The position numbers and the translations under genes were made by a program. Under the pieces are notes generated by a model, which had not been told where the DNA came from, did not search any database, and was given only the letters and a program-made list of their open reading frames with translations. This document shows positions 16,969 to 24,203 of a stretch of DNA of 42,383 nucleotides, piece by piece; position 1 is the stretch's first letter, and each line of letters opens with the position of its first letter. This DNA is from JAKVAV01 sp964635965 (GTDB lineage Bacteria; Bacteroidota; Bacteroidia; Flavobacteriales_D; Cryomorphaceae), in contig CAZWQX010000014.1 of the NCBI GenBank assembly GCA_964635965.1, positions 1 through 42,383 on the forward strand. Reading direction: 5' to 3'.

Positions 16969-18092
16969 TGCTTAGTAACCACGGCCTCCACACGCATGTT
17001 TTTCTCAAAATCCTCAAAAGTCTTGGCATCAGGTACCCTCTTCATGGTATCGCCATACCCTTTTGCCGAAAGTCGCTTCTTCAAAATTCCTTTTTCAATC
17101 AGATAATCCTTTACGGCTACTGCCCTTTTCTCACTCAATTTTAGAGCTGAACCCTTGAAATTCCACTCTTTTCCTTGACCCTTAAAATTAGGATCAGGAC
17201 GAATATCCTCTGTATTGTTAGCTGTATGTCCCTGAATTTCAACTTCTACAGTTGGGTTGTTATTCAAAAAATCAACCAATTGATCAAGTTCATCCTTAGC
17301 ACCTGGTTTAAAGGCATAGGTGTTGTTATAGAAGAAAACCTGGTTAAGGATTAGTCTGTCTCCAACGGAAATAAACTCTTCATCCGTTGATTCAACTTCA
17401 ATCGTTTCCAAAACGGTAAAGCCCTCCATTAACTCTTCTTCCTGAGAAGCTACCGTGTCAATTGAAGTTGGGAGCAAAAGTTCTACATTCTCTTGAGTTT
17501 CCTTTTCCGTAGAAAAATCAGGCTGTTCCAGCAGAGCAAAATTGTAACAGGGCCTGTGAATTGCATGAAATGAAAAATTCTCTTCTCCCGATTCTATGTA
17601 CAAGTAGTGGCCGCAATCCTCGGCATTCAAACTAAGCACTCCCACATAAAAAGTATCGCCCTGAGCAGCGTTGATGGAGTTTTTATAGAGCAATTCTCCA
17701 CCATTACCAAAAATCGGTGTCCTATCCACCACCTCAGGTTCAATACTTTCATTGACAAATCGATCGCAAAAATCGGCACCCCCATATTTGAATAACATCG
17801 CTCGGTAGCGATCTTCTTTGTTTGATGGGCTTACAGAAAAATCAATATCCAGATCTTCCGTTGCGATGAACTTGTACCAAAAAGTATACTTGTCTTCATA
17901 CAAATAATACAGTGCGTTTAGCGTTTGGTCATTCATTAAAACTTCACTGGTAGAAAAGTCATTTTGGCCAAGCGGAAATAGAATTTCCTGAGCATTCATG
18001 CAAGTCATAGGCTCGACTGCTGAATCTTGACCCGAAAGACTGATCCAAATAATGGACAAACAGAAAACGGTGAATGCTCGTTGGAGTCCCAT
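16965..18092 (-). CDS. OmpA-domain protein leading the wza-wzc-wzx operon
   Basis: 375 residues with a signal peptide (cleavage near LSGQ, about residue 21). Residues 30-185 form a beta domain like the pre-peptidase C-terminal fold (TFWYKFIATEDLDIDFSVSP, RYRAMLFKYGGADFCDRF, with paired cysteines). Residues about 245-375 are an OmpA/MotB domain. The key motif reads GHTANN (288-293): Ala291 stands where the family has the Asp that contacts diaminopimelate of peptidoglycan, while Arg323 (LSEKRA) is kept. About fifteen extra residues separate the two. It probably supports the export machine in the envelope, with weakened or altered peptidoglycan binding. It is the first gene of the operon, behind a TATCTTTG element. 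Confidence 0.85.
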   Translation of the reverse strand: MGLQRAFTVFCLSIIWISLSGQDSAVEPMTCMNAQEILFPLGQNDFSTSEVLMNDQTLNALYYLYEDKYTFWYKFIATEDLDIDFSVSPSNKEDRYRAMLFKYGGADFCDRFVNESIEPEVVDRTPIFGNGGELLYKNSINAAQGDTFYVGVLSLNAEDCGHYLYIESGEENFSFHAIHRPCYNFALLEQPDFSTEKETQENVELLLPTSIDTVASQEEELMEGFTVLETIEVESTDEEFISVGDRLILNQVFFYNNTYAFKPGAKDELDQLVDFLNNNPTVEVEIQGHTANNTEDIRPDPNFKGQGKEWNFKGSALKLSEKRAVAVKDYLIEKGILKKRLSAKGYGDTMKRVPDAKTFEDFEKNMRVEAVVTKQ

Positions 18093-18114
18093 GCAGTTTT
18101 AAGAGAGAGAAAAA

Positions 18115-18122
18115 CAAAGATA
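18115..18122 (-). promoter_or_regulatory. Putative -7 promoter element TATCTTTG
   Basis: Exact TAnnTTTG match 22 bases before the ATG at 18092. A partial -33 match (TCTG) lies 21 bases further upstream. It would drive the OmpA-wza-wzc-wzx operon. Confidence 0.45.
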
Positions 18123-18223
18123 AAAGCCCCAAAATGGTTGCCCCAGATGATGAGAGCGTCATTATCCACATTTAAATGAAGAAAGATATCTTCGTGAAAC
18201 TCAGTGGCAGCTTTCCATTCAGG

Positions 18224-18231
18224 TAGTTTTG
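18224..18231 (+). promoter_or_regulatory. Putative -7 promoter element TAGTTTTG
   Basis: Exact TAnnTTTG match 40 bases before the GTG at 18272. No clear -33 TTTG is seen. The 179-base gap between the divergent starts at 18092 and 18272 otherwise holds nothing I recognise. Confidence 0.4.
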
Positions 18232-18271
18232 GAGTATAGACGAAATCTTCGTTTGTGGAAAACTTATTGCC

Positions 18272-19477
18272 GTGAAATATAGTCGAATCTCTTTATCAGC
18301 CCTTTTTCTCATTCTATGCTTTACGAGTTATGGACAGTTTATTGCTGAGATAACAAAGAAGTCTGCCGAACCTGACAATTACGTTACCAACGCAGGATTT
18401 GAGACAACTGAAAGAGAATTTTGCCGATGGAATCAGAATGGCCGGGATTACATGACAAGTATCGAAGGTTGGGATTCTCCTACAGAAACCACACCTGATT
18501 TGTTCAGTTTGAGAGTAAAAAATACTTGCTGGGCCAACCCTCGAAAACACAGCGGTGGAAAACAAGGTCCACGAAACGGAGATAATATGGCAGGTATCAA
18601 GACTTATGGCAAAGGTGGCACCGAAACCTTTTGGCATGAATACCTTAGTATTGAATTGGATTCCGCTCTTGTTCCCGGGATTAGGTATTACGCAGAATTT
18701 TACGTTAGCCGCGCAGTTTCATCAAGAATGGCTTCAAACAACCTCGGCATGTACTTTAGCGATACCGCCGTGGTAACAAGAGATAGAATGCCACTGTTTT
18801 TTACTCCTCAGATCAATTCTGAGAAGATCATCAAGTCTCGATGGAATGCTTGGCAAAAAGTCTCCGGAGTTTTTGAAGTTGATGTAGAAAAGAGATATCT
18901 CATTATTGGGAATTTTTATCACGACGATGCCACCGAAATCAGAAAATTTGAAGAAGGTGAAGGAGGAGCATATTACTACATTGATGATGTTAAGGTGAGA
19001 AGAGCATATCCAACTGAATCGCTCACCCCCAAGCCAAAGAGAAGCATCCCTCCCCAGCCAAAAATCATTCTTAAAAAGGCGGAAATCGTCTCTACGAAGG
19101 AGATTAAACTCGATAGTATTGACTACCGTGTCGGTGACAGAATTCGATTGGAGAATATTTTCTTTGAATTCGATAAAGCCGAGCTATTGGCCGATTCTCG
19201 CAAAGAACTTGATAAGCTAGTGGATATTCTTACCGATTACCCGCACTTAAAGATTGAAATTGGCGGACACACGGACAACGTTGGATCAGATGATTACAAC
19301 CAAAATTTGAGTGAAGCCAGAGCAAAAAGCGTTGTAGATTATTTGATTGAAGAAGACGTAAATCCGGAGAGACTTACCTATCGAGGCTATGGGTCAATTC
19401 GACCTATCACCTCCAATTCCACTGATCTAGGTCGATCATTGAATCGAAGGGTCGAATTTATGATCCTGAGTAACTGA
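18272..19477 (+). CDS. OmpA-family protein with carbohydrate-binding-like N-domain
   Basis: 401 residues from a GTG start (signal peptide to about SYGQ, residue 22). Residues about 35-245 form a jelly-roll-like domain (NYVTNAGFETTE, WQKVSGVFEVDVEKRYLIIG, GGAYYYIDDVKVRRA), typical of Bacteroidota OmpA proteins with a galactose-binding-like module. A proline-rich linker (PKPKRSIPPQPK) follows. The C-terminal OmpA domain is canonical: IFFEFDKAELLADSRKEL, GHTDN with Asp335, LSEARA with Arg350, and NRRVEF. It should anchor the outer membrane to peptidoglycan. It diverges from the wza operon, whose first gene is a degenerate relative. Its 3' end overlaps the convergent methyltransferase gene by 20 bases. 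Confidence 0.87.
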   Translation: MKYSRISLSALFLILCFTSYGQFIAEITKKSAEPDNYVTNAGFETTEREFCRWNQNGRDYMTSIEGWDSPTETTPDLFSLRVKNTCWANPRKHSGGKQGPRNGDNMAGIKTYGKGGTETFWHEYLSIELDSALVPGIRYYAEFYVSRAVSSRMASNNLGMYFSDTAVVTRDRMPLFFTPQINSEKIIKSRWNAWQKVSGVFEVDVEKRYLIIGNFYHDDATEIRKFEEGEGGAYYYIDDVKVRRAYPTESLTPKPKRSIPPQPKIILKKAEIVSTKEIKLDSIDYRVGDRIRLENIFFEFDKAELLADSRKELDKLVDILTDYPHLKIEIGGHTDNVGSDDYNQNLSEARAKSVVDYLIEEDVNPERLTYRGYGSIRPITSNSTDLGRSLNRRVEFMILSN

Positions 19478-20135
19478 TTTGAAAGAGGTAGTTGGTCTCT
19501 GACCATTTGCGTTTTTGACCTATCCTTTCAACCCTAAAATCAGCCTCCTCAGCATATTCCAAGATTTTGTCGATTTCACAGGATTTAGCCAAGGCCATTA
19601 TAAGTTTACCTCCTTTGGCGAGGAAATTGTTGAGTTTGTCAAAAAGGGCGATGTAGTACTCATATAGTTCACCGCAACAAAAAGCGAAATCATCTTCTTT
19701 TTCCGGATAACGGGGAACAAAAGGAGGATTCACAAAAATGTAATCGAATTTTACAGGGAAAGGAAATTGATCGAATAAATCGCTCTGAACGATATGTATA
19801 TCAAGTTCATTTCTCGTGGCATTTAACTCTGCATTCTTACAGGCTGCCTCCGTAATATCGCTGGCCCACGTCTCTGCACCGAGCTGAGCCGCTCTGCATG
19901 CAAGAGCACCTGTGCCGCAACCCATCTCCAAAACAGCCTTCCCTCCAACTTCCATGGTCTCCAATTGATCCAATAACATTGCAGAGGTAACAAACCAGCC
20001 CGGATGAAATATTCCCGGCATTACCAGAAGATCCAGTTCCTTGTAGTCCCATGTCCTTAGTGAACCCGAGTATAACTTATACAAGGGATGCGCAAAAGAT
20101 TCTATTACCACTCGAACCGCTTCTTTTCCACTCAT
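19458..20135 (-). CDS. HemK/PrmA-like small methyltransferase
   Basis: 225 residues, Rossmann methyltransferase. Motif I is AVLEMGCGTGALACRAAQLG, the acidic strand-2 end is ETWASDITEAACKNAE, and motif IV is FDYIFVNPPFVPRYP. The Asn-Pro-Pro-Phe signature is that of enzymes methylating planar nitrogen (glutamine side chains or adenine). The short N-terminal part (residues 1-55) lacks the helical domain of PrmC, so I do not call it prmC; the substrate is open. The start at 20135 faces the HAD-phosphatase gene 117 bases away, and I see no perfect -7 element in this direction. Confidence 0.8.
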   Translation of the reverse strand: MSGKEAVRVVIESFAHPLYKLYSGSLRTWDYKELDLLVMPGIFHPGWFVTSAMLLDQLETMEVGGKAVLEMGCGTGALACRAAQLGAETWASDITEAACKNAELNATRNELDIHIVQSDLFDQFPFPVKFDYIFVNPPFVPRYPEKEDDFAFCCGELYEYYIALFDKLNNFLAKGGKLIMALAKSCEIDKILEYAEEADFRVERIGQKRKWSETNYLFQISYSGS

Positions 20136-20238
20136 GGGGTATCTACGTTAGACGCGTTTACTGAATAATGCAATTACTACAAGATTTGTTCGCGTAAGGT
20201 CAACTTAATTCTAGGATAAATTCGGCATGGACTTTTAT

Positions 20239-20246
20239 TAATTTTG
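20239..20246 (+). promoter_or_regulatory. Putative -7 promoter element TAATTTTG
   Basis: Exact TAnnTTTG match, six bases before the ATG at 20253 (TAATTTTG-TCGCGC-ATG). It predicts a leaderless mRNA for the HAD-like gene and map. It also argues against the TTG at 20244 as a start, since that codon lies within the element. Confidence 0.5.
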
Positions 20247-20252
20247 TCGCGC

Positions 20253-20708
20253 ATGATAACTGATGAATCTTTGACAATTGCCGTAGATTTCGATGGGACC
20301 ATTGTTGAGCACAAATATCCTGTCATAGGTGATGAAATGCTTTTTGCTTTTGACACTTTACGAGCATTACAGAAAAAAGGTCACAAATTAATCCTGTGGA
20401 CATTCAGAGAAGGGAGACTTCTGGATGAGGCGGTTGCGTTTTGTGCATCAAATGGAATTCTTTTTTATGCCGTGAATAAGAGCTATCCCGAAGAGGAGCT
20501 GGAGGATGGGATTAGTAGAAAAATTAATGCCGATATCTTCATCGATGACAGGAACGTTGGCGGTTTTCCGGGATGGGGAGAAGTTTACCGCATGCTTCAT
20601 CCCAATGATGGCGATCTCAATCATGTTCTTAAAAATGCCGACGCTCATTACAATTACAAAAACAAAAAATCCGGAATAAAGTCCGTTTTTAAATCATGGT
20701 TCACTTAA
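20253..20708 (+). CDS. HAD-like hydrolase, BT0820 type
   Basis: 151 residues from the ATG at 20253. HAD motif I is IAVDFDGTIVEHKYP, with the nucleophile Asp and the acid Asp two residues later. LILWTFREGRLLDEAVAFC contains a Thr at the motif II position. INADIFIDDRNVGGFPGWGE ends in the acidic motif IV pair. The size and the capless layout match the small Bacteroidota hydrolases related to Bacteroides BT0820. The substrate is unknown. The last 13 bases overlap the start of map, so the two genes are coupled, possibly for convenience rather than shared function. Confidence 0.83.
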   Translation: MITDESLTIAVDFDGTIVEHKYPVIGDEMLFAFDTLRALQKKGHKLILWTFREGRLLDEAVAFCASNGILFYAVNKSYPEEELEDGISRKINADIFIDDRNVGGFPGWGEVYRMLHPNDGDLNHVLKNADAHYNYKNKKSGIKSVFKSWFT

Positions 20709-21514
20709 AGACTGCTGAAGAAATAGAGTTGATGCGCGAGAGTGCGTTGATCGTATCCAGAACGCTGGGCTTGATTGCCGAAAAGATCGGACCTGGTGTA
20801 ACACCGCTCGAATTGGATAAGCTGGCCTACGAATACATAAGCGATCAAAAAGCAACTCCCGGATTTTTAGGTTTTGGAGGATTTCCGAATACCCTCTGCA
20901 TTTCAGTTAATGAGGCTGTGGTTCACGGAATTCCGGGAAAACTTGCATTTGAGGAAGGAGATATTGTTTCGATCGACTGTGGCGCAATCAAAAATGAATT
21001 TTATGGAGATCATGCATACACTTTTGCCATAGGTGAAATCTCTGAGGAACTCAAAAAATTACTTCGGGTAACAAAGGAATCACTCTATCTGGGTATTGAA
21101 CAAATGCGGGCCGGAAAGAGGATAGGCGATATTGGATATGCAATTCAACAACACGCCGAACTCAATGGCTATGGCGTAGTTCGTGAACTTGTCGGGCATG
21201 GATTGGGACGAAGCATGCATGAAGATCCCCAAGTTCCTAACTACGGCAAACGAGGAAGAGGAAAACGAATTCAAGATGGAATGGTTCTCGCAGTTGAGCC
21301 AATGATAAATCAGGGCACCAAAGATGTTATGATGTTGGATGATGATTGGACAATAGTCACAACGGACAAGATGCCATCGGCTCATTTTGAACACGATATA
21401 GCAGTTGTTAGCGGTGAACCTGATATTCTTTCAACTTTTGATTTCGTCGAAGAGGCCTTGGAGAAAAAAGGCATTGACGCCATGCGAATGAGTATCGCAA
21501 CCCTTGGTCAGTGA
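20696..21514 (+). CDS. map: Methionine aminopeptidase, type I
   Basis: 272 residues, the usual size of type I enzymes with a short N-terminus and no insert. It removes the initiator methionine from nascent proteins. All five metal ligands are present: Asp94 (VSIDCGA), Asp105 (GDHAYTF), His168 (GHGLGRSMHE), Glu201 (VEPM) and Glu232 (HFEHDIAV). His78 in AVVHGIP is the substrate-contact histidine. It is co-transcribed with the HAD gene and ends seven bases inside the convergent NRDE gene. Essential housekeeping function is expected. Confidence 0.95.
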   Translation: MVHLKTAEEIELMRESALIVSRTLGLIAEKIGPGVTPLELDKLAYEYISDQKATPGFLGFGGFPNTLCISVNEAVVHGIPGKLAFEEGDIVSIDCGAIKNEFYGDHAYTFAIGEISEELKKLLRVTKESLYLGIEQMRAGKRIGDIGYAIQQHAELNGYGVVRELVGHGLGRSMHEDPQVPNYGKRGRGKRIQDGMVLAVEPMINQGTKDVMMLDDDWTIVTTDKMPSAHFEHDIAVVSGEPDILSTFDFVEEALEKKGIDAMRMSIATLGQ

Positions 21515-22200
21515 ATGACCAGGGATTCATGAACATCGTCCGGAATATTGTGATGCCTGATGTACTGTGAATTTCTTTGCCTATGAATTTGGGTTATTGA
21601 CACAGTGCATACCATTCCGTTCCTATTCATTACAAGATCGTTTTGGATGTCTCCGTCTCCACCTTGGTGATGAAATTCCCAAAGGTCTAACGGTGAGCTA
21701 GCCCCGCTTCGCAGCAAGTCCGAAAACCACAATTCTCTTTTCATTCTCACCTCATCTGAATAAAGTTGGGCGCTTGCAACAAGAAATGGCTCTTCATTAT
21801 CGTGAATATGGTAATGAACCTTGTTTTCATCCCAACGCAAAATTTCAATTACGTTTCCAAATCTCACCAAGGTAAAAGGTTCAACACCTTTCAATTCCTC
21901 TTCTTCTAAATGCTTCAATGATTCGCTCTCAAGGCTATCAAGTACAATTAGACCTCTGCTCCGTGAATAGTTAATCCTTCTTTCGTGAGAATGAAATGCT
22001 CCATTTAGAAGAATTGTGGTGAATTCATTTCCAATAGCCAGGTTTGTTCCACCATGTATTGGTTCCCTTGCAATTCGGAACTGCTCTCCTTTTTGGGAGT
22101 AATATTGGGAAAGTGATTTGGCATTTCTTAGGGGCGTTTCATCACGATTTGCGGTAATTATTCCTCCTTCACCGTTCGGAACATAAGTAAGAGTGCACAT
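21508..22200 (-). CDS. NRDE (TANGO2-like) family protein
   Basis: 230 residues starting MCTLTYVPNGEGGIITANRDE, with Cys2 and the Asn-Arg-Asp-Glu signature that names the family. The core segments GGTNLAIGNEFTTILLNGAF and SRSRGLIVLDSL are typical. The biochemical role of the bacterial members is unsettled; the eukaryotic relative TANGO2 has been linked to heme and lipid handling. It starts two bases after the preceding small gene and is the last gene of a run coming from the T9SS adhesin module. Its 3' end overlaps map by seven bases. Confidence 0.85.
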   Translation of the reverse strand: MCTLTYVPNGEGGIITANRDETPLRNAKSLSQYYSQKGEQFRIAREPIHGGTNLAIGNEFTTILLNGAFHSHERRINYSRSRGLIVLDSLESESLKHLEEEELKGVEPFTLVRFGNVIEILRWDENKVHYHIHDNEEPFLVASAQLYSDEVRMKRELWFSDLLRSGASSPLDLWEFHHQGGDGDIQNDLVMNRNGMVCTVSITQIHRQRNSQYIRHHNIPDDVHESLVIH

Positions 22201-22202
22201 AT

Positions 22203-22520
22203 CTATAAATTCATCATTTGCCTTTGCCTATTGTATTCATCATCCGAGATCTTCCCATCCATAAGTTGGGCATTCAACTGCGCCAAGGGTTTTAATCTCT
22301 TGAACAGAGATTGATCCAAATAAACTGAGCGATCGGATTCATAGTCCACCAAAACAAATTCTGTTTTAGTAGGGACTGTTGGGATAAAAAAAGCTCTGAA
22401 CCAAGTTCTCCGAATAACTAACCAAGTCATTTCTGAATTTGGCATTGAAAGATAATCTTCAGCAGAAACAGGGCCGATCTCGGTTTCCGTTACATGGCCC
22501 CAGTCGAAAATAAATATCAT
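22203..22520 (-). CDS. Small protein resembling a zinc-ribbon family member but lacking cysteines
   Basis: 105 residues. The start MIFIFDWGH, the central WFRAFFIPTVPTKTEFVLVD and the late short helix LKPLAQLNAQLMDGKISDDEYNRQ recall the layout of the short zinc-ribbon proteins that open MFFIFGWG and have FFIPxxP before the second Cys pair, with a SHOCT-like tail. There is not a single cysteine here, so metal binding by the usual ligands is impossible. The similarity is my recollection, not a search. It lies between the SiaB-like and NRDE genes with gaps of four and two bases, so it is part of that operon. Function unknown. Confidence 0.6.
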   Translation of the reverse strand: MIFIFDWGHVTETEIGPVSAEDYLSMPNSEMTWLVIRRTWFRAFFIPTVPTKTEFVLVDYESDRSVYLDQSLFKRLKPLAQLNAQLMDGKISDDEYNRQRQMMNL

Positions 22521-22524
22521 TAAA

Positions 22525-23100
22525 TCAGTTCAAGTCAACACAAACCAAATGTGAAAAGAGTTGATACTCATCATTGATTTTTACGACTTCATAATGACTC
22601 GGATTCTTCGATCTCATTACCATGGTGATAATTCCCAGACCTGCCCCGCCTTTAGTGCTTCTGGCCCCATTCATCATGACGTCCATATACATTTTCTTCA
22701 AGCTACCTTGGTCTAAGGCATTGATCGTATCAAATCTTTGCTTAAGGTCGGGAAGTTTTGTCACTTCAACCATATTCGAAAATCGAGCACAAATCTTTCC
22801 GCTACCCACATAAACAGTGATAATGCTGTGGATGTGTTCGTTTTCATCCATCTCACTGTGTAGTCTCACGTTTTGAATTCCTTCTATAAAGACAGTGAAG
22901 AATCTCTTCTTGGCAGTTTTATTCTCGATTTTTTCATCGAGCAATTTCTCTAATCTTGAGGTAAGGGCATTGGCAAAACCAAAATTTAGATCGCCGGAAT
23001 AATGCACTACCACCTCCGTTTCAGGCTGGCCAGTGAGTTGTTCATAAGAGGATTCTGCAAAAGAGTAAAAAGTCTCTAGTGCTTCTCTCGGCAGGTTCAT
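22525..23100 (-). CDS. SiaB-like GHKL-type protein kinase
   Basis: 191 residues from the ATG at 23100 (the frame stays open to a TTG at 23163). FFTVFIEGIQNVRLHSE is the N-box helix with Glu and Asn for Mg-ATP. GGAGLGIITMVMRS is the glycine-rich G-box after a lid-like SLKKMYMDVMMNGARS. There is no sensor or phospho-acceptor His domain, which fits the SiaB/DUF6272 group. In Pseudomonas, SiaB phosphorylates SiaC to regulate a diguanylate cyclase; no SiaC-like gene is seen here. It follows the PorP gene after 83 bases that include a one-mismatch -7 element (TATATTCG, 23120-23127), so it may have its own start site. Confidence 0.65.
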   Translation of the reverse strand: MNLPREALETFYSFAESSYEQLTGQPETEVVVHYSGDLNFGFANALTSRLEKLLDEKIENKTAKKRFFTVFIEGIQNVRLHSEMDENEHIHSIITVYVGSGKICARFSNMVEVTKLPDLKQRFDTINALDQGSLKKMYMDVMMNGARSTKGGAGLGIITMVMRSKNPSHYEVVKINDEYQLFSHLVCVDLN

Positions 23101-23183
23101 TGAGAAGATTTTGGCAACACGAATATAAAAAATCTGAAACGGTCTAAATGGTATTCCTAACAAGCCAATTACACGAGAAGCTG

Positions 23184-24203
23184 TTAAAACTTAGCACATG
23201 GCATAACTCTTCTCTTGTTTTTTTTCTTGCTCTTTTTACTCGCAAACTCCATAACCACCGAAATCTCATGAGCACCACCACTATTTGGCGTTAGAGAGGA
23301 AATAGTAAGATCGTAGCTATAACCAATTCTCATATTATTGATTTCGTATCCAACCAAAACTGCAATTGCATCCTGGTTGATGGCACTGGAAACATTCTGT
23401 TTCACCACAGGAATTCCTCTATACCAAAGACCGAGTACGAGAGGATCATACTCGTAATAGAAGCCAAGATCTAATTGATCAAAAAGTCCTTGGGCTTGAT
23501 AATTGAATGCAGGAATAATGGCTTGTCTTTTTGAAAATGCCCCTAATGCGGAAAGCTTTATGCGAATACCCCCATGGGCACTGAACTTTCTTGGCAAAAC
23601 ACTTTCTCTACCCACAAGGGAATGAACCGGTTCGTTAATATGGTGCATGGCAGCACCAATCCAAAACTTTTCAGAAAAAACGAGGAACCCTGCCCCCAGA
23701 TCAGGATATGCTACAGGATCTTGAGCAAAGCGAGCGCGATCAGGATCGAGCGTAGTAACCCCATCATCCTGCCGTGCCAGCTGATCACCAAAGGTCAGTT
23801 TATCAATATCCAAGAAATTGCTCCCATAACCAATTGTAATAGCAGGTCGCAAACTGATTTTTCTCGTCACATTGAACTCATAAGCATATTGCAACGAAAC
23901 CGATGTATAGGTAAGTGCCCCCGTACCTGCTCTGTCATGGGCCACATTCAATCCCACACCGCTTTTCGCATCTGGAAAGAAGTGGTCAAAACTGAAATTA
24001 TATGCAACAAAAGCTTTGGGTAACGCAGGCCATTGGTTACGGTAATTCATAGCCACCCTGCTCTGGATTGAAGTTCCGGCAAAAGCCGGATTCAATAACA
24101 TTGGCGCAGAGTAGAACTGCGTATATTGCTGGTCCTGAGCAGAAGTGTTAAAGGAGTAACTCAGAAACAGCAGGAAAACTGCTATGTCGCGAATTATTCT
24201 CAC
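23184..24203 (-). CDS. PorP/SprF-family T9SS outer-membrane protein
   Basis: 339 residues with a signal peptide ending near NTSAQ. The mature start DQQYTQFYSAPMLLNPAFAG is the family fingerprint, and the body is a beta-barrel (VAMNYRNQWPAL, SGVGLNVAHDRAGTG, IGYSYDLTISSLTPNSGGAH). It ends MPCAKF, the usual Cys-Pro-x-Phe-like tail slightly altered. Family members sit in the outer membrane. They are needed for secretion or surface attachment of particular type B sorting-domain proteins, as SprF is for SprB. The ATG overlaps the stop of the PD40 gene by four bases, so this is the dedicated partner of the giant PKD protein two genes upstream. Confidence 0.92.
   Translation of the reverse strand: MRIIRDIAVFLLFLSYSFNTSAQDQQYTQFYSAPMLLNPAFAGTSIQSRVAMNYRNQWPALPKAFVAYNFSFDHFFPDAKSGVGLNVAHDRAGTGALTYTSVSLQYAYEFNVTRKISLRPAITIGYGSNFLDIDKLTFGDQLARQDDGVTTLDPDRARFAQDPVAYPDLGAGFLVFSEKFWIGAAMHHINEPVHSLVGRESVLPRKFSAHGGIRIKLSALGAFSKRQAIIPAFNYQAQGLFDQLDLGFYYEYDPLVLGLWYRGIPVVKQNVSSAINQDAIAVLVGYEINNMRIGYSYDLTISSLTPNSGGAHEISVVMEFASKKSKKKNKRRVMPCAKF

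Noticed and set aside
18186..18252. Two copies of ATCTTCGT in the 18093-18271 gap as a regulator site
   Set aside because: An 8-base direct repeat 58 bases apart is easily chance and neither copy has symmetry.
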